This document shows, piece after piece, positions 12,732 to 16,017 of a DNA stretch of 16,017 bases. The stretch comes from CAZADH01 sp964483805 (GTDB taxonomy: Bacteria > Muiribacteriota > Ozemobacteria > Ozemobacterales > Ozemobacteraceae). The notes below the pieces were generated by a model, which made no database searches, was not told the DNA's origin, and worked only from the letters and a program-made list of their open reading frames with translations. Both the position numbers and the translations under genes were made by a program. Location of the stretch: contig CAZADH010000133.1 of the NCBI GenBank assembly GCA_964483805.1, forward strand, positions 1-16,017, read 5' to 3'. Position 1 is the first letter of the stretch. Each line of letters starts with the position of its first letter.

Positions 12732-14870
12732 CTACACCTCGGTGGCCATCTCGAGTTCGCGCTCGCACTGCTCGGTCAGGGTGCGCAGGTTTTCGGCCTC
12801 GACACCGGTGGGCGACACTTCGAGGTAGCGGCGCGCCGACACGATTGCTTCTTTGAACTGGCGCTTGCGCGCGTAGATGACCGCCAGGTTGTAATGCACC
12901 TGTTGGAACTTCGGATCGATCTCGAGCACCTTCTGGTACGCGGCAATCGCCTCGGTGATACGACCCTTCTCGAACTCCTCGGTGCCGATGTTGTAGAACG
13001 CGACGGCATCTTTCGGGTTGAGCTCGATCGCCTTCTTCCACAACTCGATCGCCTGGTCGTAGAGCCCCTTGTTGTAGTACGCGATGCCCAGCTTGTTGCG
13101 GGCCTCGGCATCTTGCGGGCTGTATTTGATCACGCGCTTCCAGATCTCGATGGCCTTGTCATACAATTCGCGATTGTGGTAGGCCGTCGCCAGATTCGAG
13201 AGAATGTCGCTGTCTTCGGGCTTGTATTTGAGCGCCTTTTCCCAGCACTCGACGGCTTTGTCGAACAGGTCCATCTTGATGTAGCCGATGCCCAGCTTGT
13301 TGTACAGTTCGCCGTTCTCGGGCGTGATCTTCGACGCTTCGAGCCACTCGGCCACGGCTTTGTCGAACAGGTTCTTCTGGAAGTAGGCGATGCCCAGGTT
13401 GTTGTGAGCATCGACATCGTTGGGCGACAACTCGGTCACCCGCTTCCACGACAGGATCGCCTCGTCGATCAACCCCTTCTCGTCGTAGGCGTTGCCGAGC
13501 ACGAAATGAATGTTCGGGTTGTTCGGCTCGAGATCGAGCGAGCGGCGCCAACACGCGATCGCCTCATCCAGCCGCCGCTTCTGGCGGTAGGAATGCCCGA
13601 GTTTGAAGAAGATGTCGGGATCGTTGTCGTTGATCGTGCGGGATTTTTCCCATTCGCGGATGGCGTCGTCGAAACGCTGCAAATTGTAATACGCAATACC
13701 CAGGTTGTGATGCGCCTCGAAATGGTTCGGATCGAGGTCGACGGCCTTCTGCCACTGGAAAATCGCATCCTGCGTCTTGTTCAGTTTCGAGTAGGCGATG
13801 CCCAGCTTGTGATGCAGTTGCGCATCTTCGGGCATGTATGAACTGGCTTTGTTCCAGTATTTCGCCGCCTCGGCGAAATCCTCGAGGCCACAGCACGCGT
13901 TGCCGATCTTGTCGCAGATGTCCGCGTCTTCGCTGCGTTTCTCGCGCACGGTGTTCCAGAAATCGATCGCCTTCTTGAAGTTGCCACTGTTGTAGAAGGC
14001 CACGCCGAGGTTGTAGTGGGCCTCGATGTCGCTCGGGTTGATGGCGATGCATTGCTTCCAGGCTTCGATGGCCTTATCGAGATCGTCGAGTTTGCCGAAG
14101 GCGGAACCGAGCTTGAAATAGACCTCGCTGTTGTTGGGCGTGATCTCGAGGATCTTCTGCCACGCCTCGATGGCGTCACGGTGCTGATTGAGCTTGCTGA
14201 ACGCGTTGCCGAGGTTGTTGTAGATGTCGGGTTGGCGGGGCGTGAGCGCCAGCGCCTTCTTCCAACTGTCGATCGCCTGCTGGAACATCTCGAGGCGGTA
14301 ATAGACGATGGCGAGGTTGTTGTGCGCCTCGGGATTCTTCGGGTTGAACTCGATCGACTTGGTGAACGCCATGACGCTCTTGTCGTCGAGACCCTTGTTG
14401 TAGTACGCCACGCCGAGCCGGAAATGGGTGTCGGCATCTTCAGGGTTCAACTCGGCGGCGCGCTCCCACAATTGGATGGCACGATCTTCACTGCCCTGGT
14501 TGTAGCAGGCGATGCCAAGCTTGAAGTGAATCTCGTGGTCTTGCGGCCGGATCTCGAGACACTGTTCCCAGTTCTCGATGGCGCGGCCGTCATCGCCCTT
14601 GTTGTAATACGCGATGCCTAAATTGTGCAGCACCTCGAAGTTACGCGGATCGAGCTGGATCGCGATCTCCCACTCTTTCAGTGCCTCATCGATGCGGTTG
14701 AGCTGGTAATACGCCACACCGAGCTTGAAGCGGGCTTCGGCGTTCTGCGGATTCTTGAGCAGCGACTGGATCCATTCGGAAATGGCCATCTCATACTGGC
14801 CCTTGGTGTAATACGCGATGCCCAGGTTGTAGTGGGTATTGGCCTCATCCTGCAGAAACGTCCGCTTCAT
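12732..14870 (-). CDS. TPR-repeat protein (about 20 uniform repeats)
   Basis: A 712-residue protein made almost entirely of 34-residue tetratricopeptide repeats, 20 by my count. Repeats begin at segments such as ANTHYNLGIAYY, AEARFKLGVAYY, FEVLHNLGIAYY and VDAHNNLGIAYF. Each has the canonical A-x-x-x-W/Y and NP pattern (for example AISEWIQSLLKNP) with an unusually regular Trp in helix B. There is no signal peptide or membrane segment, so it is cytoplasmic: a protein-protein scaffold of roughly two and a half superhelical turns. The ATG at 14870 directly abuts the upstream TAA. GGAGG (14881-14885) is 10 nt away, inside the upstream gene. A response regulator-ATPase follows, which suggests that it holds or senses that signalling partner. 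The 102-bp DNA periodicity here comes from the protein repeat. Confidence 0.93.
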   Translation of the reverse strand: MKRTFLQDEANTHYNLGIAYYTKGQYEMAISEWIQSLLKNPQNAEARFKLGVAYYQLNRIDEALKEWEIAIQLDPRNFEVLHNLGIAYYNKGDDGRAIENWEQCLEIRPQDHEIHFKLGIACYNQGSEDRAIQLWERAAELNPEDADTHFRLGVAYYNKGLDDKSVMAFTKSIEFNPKNPEAHNNLAIVYYRLEMFQQAIDSWKKALALTPRQPDIYNNLGNAFSKLNQHRDAIEAWQKILEITPNNSEVYFKLGSAFGKLDDLDKAIEAWKQCIAINPSDIEAHYNLGVAFYNSGNFKKAIDFWNTVREKRSEDADICDKIGNACCGLEDFAEAAKYWNKASSYMPEDAQLHHKLGIAYSKLNKTQDAIFQWQKAVDLDPNHFEAHHNLGIAYYNLQRFDDAIREWEKSRTINDNDPDIFFKLGHSYRQKRRLDEAIACWRRSLDLEPNNPNIHFVLGNAYDEKGLIDEAILSWKRVTELSPNDVDAHNNLGIAYFQKNLFDKAVAEWLEASKITPENGELYNKLGIGYIKMDLFDKAVECWEKALKYKPEDSDILSNLATAYHNRELYDKAIEIWKRVIKYSPQDAEARNKLGIAYYNKGLYDQAIELWKKAIELNPKDAVAFYNIGTEEFEKGRITEAIAAYQKVLEIDPKFQQVHYNLAVIYARKRQFKEAIVSARRYLEVSPTGVEAENLRTLTEQCERELEMATEV

Positions 14871-16017
14871 TTATCGGTGTCCTCCTGTTGGGGGTGTGGT
14901 TTTTCCTGGTTGTTCGCGCCCGGGGAAACCGGCGGGAACCGCCCCGGTCGCGGTGGCGCCGACCGCTGCCGGCGACGCTGGGCCGGCGCTCGGCCCCAGC
15001 CGCTCTTTGATGTGATCGAGACTCGTCTGAATGCCCTTCAACAACATATCGATCCGCCGACTGACGGCCACGCGGAACGAGTGAACGCGCCCCCTGGCAA
15101 TCGTCGGCAACGGGAAAGTGCGCACGCTCGACAATCGACACCGAGACAACACCGGCATGCGACAGGTAAATCTAGTCGCCGCGTGGGTCGCCGTCAAGCG
15201 CCGATGGAGGCCGGCCGTCATCGGCATGGGCCGCCGCAAACGACGCCCCTGGATCGTGGCCAGACTAGATTTCATGAAGCCCAGGAACGACTCGAACGAG
15301 TTTTCGATGATCGTCAACTGCAACGGCCGCCCACCGAGATAGCGGGTGGCCACATGGGCCAACGAGACGAAGGGCAGGGGGCAACTGCGCGGGGTCGGCA
15401 CGGCGTGCCAGAACACCCGGGCGGGGGGCAACCGTTCGACCCCGGGCAACACCGGCCAGTCGGCGGCAAACGCGCCGCGCGGCTGCCCGGCCTGGGCCAC
15501 GGGGCGGTTGATGACGCGGGGCAATGCCGGCAACCGCCGGGCTTCGACCCGCCGGTCGCGTCGCTCGGCAGTCGGCGGCCGGCGCGGCTCCCCGATGGTC
15601 AGCGGCCGGGGCAGGCGCCGCCGGCTCTGCTCGTCACGATCGATCCATTGCCAGCGAAAGGCGTTCGCGGTCACCGCCGTTTCGAGCGGCTTGAGCCGTT
15701 GTGCCATGAAAACCGCCGGGGAACCCGGGGACGCCACGTCGGGGGTCGGCGCGGCGACCGCCGCCACCCCGATTGTCACGGCCTCGCTCAATGCTGCAAC
15801 CACAGCACCGGGCCGGTCCCCGCTCTCGGCGCCGTTTCCCGGTCGGGGTTCAGCCACATCTGTCGCGGTCGGCACAGAAGCAATATCTTGTATGATGTTT
15901 TCGCCTGACCCGACCGGCGGAGAAAGAATACTTTGTATTTCTATCTCGCTCACCCCGGCAGCGACCGCCCGCGGGGTAACCGGCACGGGTACCGCGTTGT
16001 CGGCCAGGCGGACTTCG
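14871..16017 (-). CDS. Unrecognised Pro/Ala/Arg-rich protein, 5' end outside the window
   Basis: The frame is open to the window edge (a GTG at 15986 is only an internal candidate), so the N-terminus is missing. The stop TAA touches the ATG of the TPR gene, as in a translationally coupled operon, which is the main reason to believe it. The N-terminal part is Ala/Pro/Val-rich and low in complexity. The middle is Arg/Pro-rich. About 220-260 looks folded (PLPFVSLAHVATRYLGGRPL, then QLTIIENSFESFLGFMKSSL). A short helical part (RRIDMLLKGIQTSLDHIKER) precedes a Pro/Gly tail. I recognise no domain. A competing frame on the plus strand is longer than this visible part, but it is also low in complexity. 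Two dispersed motif copies (15883, 15928) lie within the first 50 visible codons, and a 10-bp inverted repeat (15168/15263) lies inside it. Confidence 0.55.
   Translation of the reverse strand, partial: EVRLADNAVPVPVTPRAVAAGVSEIEIQSILSPPVGSGENIIQDIASVPTATDVAEPRPGNGAESGDRPGAVVAALSEAVTIGVAAVAAPTPDVASPGSPAVFMAQRLKPLETAVTANAFRWQWIDRDEQSRRRLPRPLTIGEPRRPPTAERRDRRVEARRLPALPRVINRPVAQAGQPRGAFAADWPVLPGVERLPPARVFWHAVPTPRSCPLPFVSLAHVATRYLGGRPLQLTIIENSFESFLGFMKSSLATIQGRRLRRPMPMTAGLHRRLTATHAATRFTCRMPVLSRCRLSSVRTFPLPTIARGRVHSFRVAVSRRIDMLLKGIQTSLDHIKERLGPSAGPASPAAVGATATGAVPAGFPGREQPGKTTPPTGGHR
15168..15272. repeat. Inverted repeat AAATCTAGTC / GACTAGATTT flanking 85 bp
   Basis: Perfect 10-bp arms at 15168-15177 and 15263-15272, both containing the generally rare tetranucleotide CTAG, lie inside the unrecognised gene. 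Flipping the 85-bp interior leaves the minus-strand frame open. Confidence 0.5.
15871..15900 (-). repeat. Extended dispersed motif copy B
   Basis: On the minus strand it reads AAACATC, ATACAAGATAT, TGCTTCTGTGCC. It is a near-identical partner of 11748-11778. It encodes NIIQDIASV in the unrecognised gene. Confidence 0.65.
15928..15938. repeat. WTACAANGTAW motif, second copy in the unrecognised gene
   Basis: On the minus strand it reads ATACAAAGTAT followed by TCTTTCTCCG, encoding EIQSILS. It is centred 45 bp from the copy at 15883, in the same orientation. Confidence 0.6.

Noticed and set aside
11565..13841. Long plus-strand open frame (758 codons) and a further one at 14016-14621 antisense to the TPR gene
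   Set aside because: They are mirror frames of the TPR repeats and of the response-regulator region. The translation is rich in Val/Leu/Asp/Arg with a 34-residue period imposed by the TPR DNA repeat, and the start and ribosome-site signals support the minus strand.
13021..14860. TTGTAATACGC-type sequences recurring in the TPR gene as possible motif copies
   Set aside because: They encode the recurrent AYYN/KG of each TPR repeat and lack the GTAW half-site, so protein repetition explains them.
14625..15908. Plus-strand open frame of 427 codons opposite the unrecognised gene
   Set aside because: It crosses the TPR start region and has Arg/Gln/His-rich low-complexity content. The minus-strand frame ends exactly at the TPR ATG, which favours that strand, though with limited confidence.

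Overview
This is a GC-rich window (roughly 64% G+C by eye) from a Gram-negative (diderm) bacterium. An MltA-type murein transglycosylase and several Sec-type signal peptides support the diderm call. Large multidomain signalling proteins, a TPR solenoid and a c-type-haem sensor kinase suggest a deltaproteobacterial-like or deep-branching environmental lineage, but I cannot place it further. A 10-N run at 10197-10206 inside a gene, and a frameshift inside another, mark this as a draft (probably metagenome) assembly.

Layout. Positions 1-1356: the 3' part of a GH13 alpha-amylase/CGTase-like enzyme with a C-terminal CBM20 starch-binding domain, followed on the same strand by a DUF362 protein (1381-2694). 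Positions 2711-4368, minus strand: a small LiaF/LiaI-like membrane protein and a periplasmic MltA lytic transglycosylase. Positions 4574-7076, plus strand: a secreted DJ-1/PfpI-family protein with a C-terminal DnaJ-type zinc-finger pair; a stem-loop plus a 15-bp tandem repeat; a secreted NTF2-like protein; and an AraC-family regulator starting 11 nt after it. Positions 7145-16017 are all minus strand. In transcription order they hold an unrecognised Pro/Arg-rich protein (5' end beyond the window), a 20-repeat TPR protein, a response regulator fused to an RsbW-like ATPase, an arrestin-like/zinc-ribbon membrane protein, a GNAT acetyltransferase broken by the N gap, and a hybrid histidine kinase with a CxxCH haem-binding sensor domain whose receiver domain is frameshifted. 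The first five genes are tightly spaced (0, 33, 70 and 9 nt) and look like one signalling/stress transcription unit. The kinase follows after 111 nt.

The most unusual signal is a dispersed AT-rich near-palindrome, WTACAANGTAW. It occurs seven times exactly (3201, 3917, 7121, 7132, 8798, 9872, 15928) and at least twice with one mismatch (11756, 15883), although this base composition predicts well under one copy. It lies both between genes and inside unrelated coding sequences. Inside genes it forces AT-ending codons that the flanking sequence avoids. Three copies share a longer flank (TATTGCTT), and two of these are near-identical over about 30 bp at unrelated loci. I do not recognise it as a known element. 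It behaves like a highly iterated palindrome or a chromosome-organising/regulatory site.
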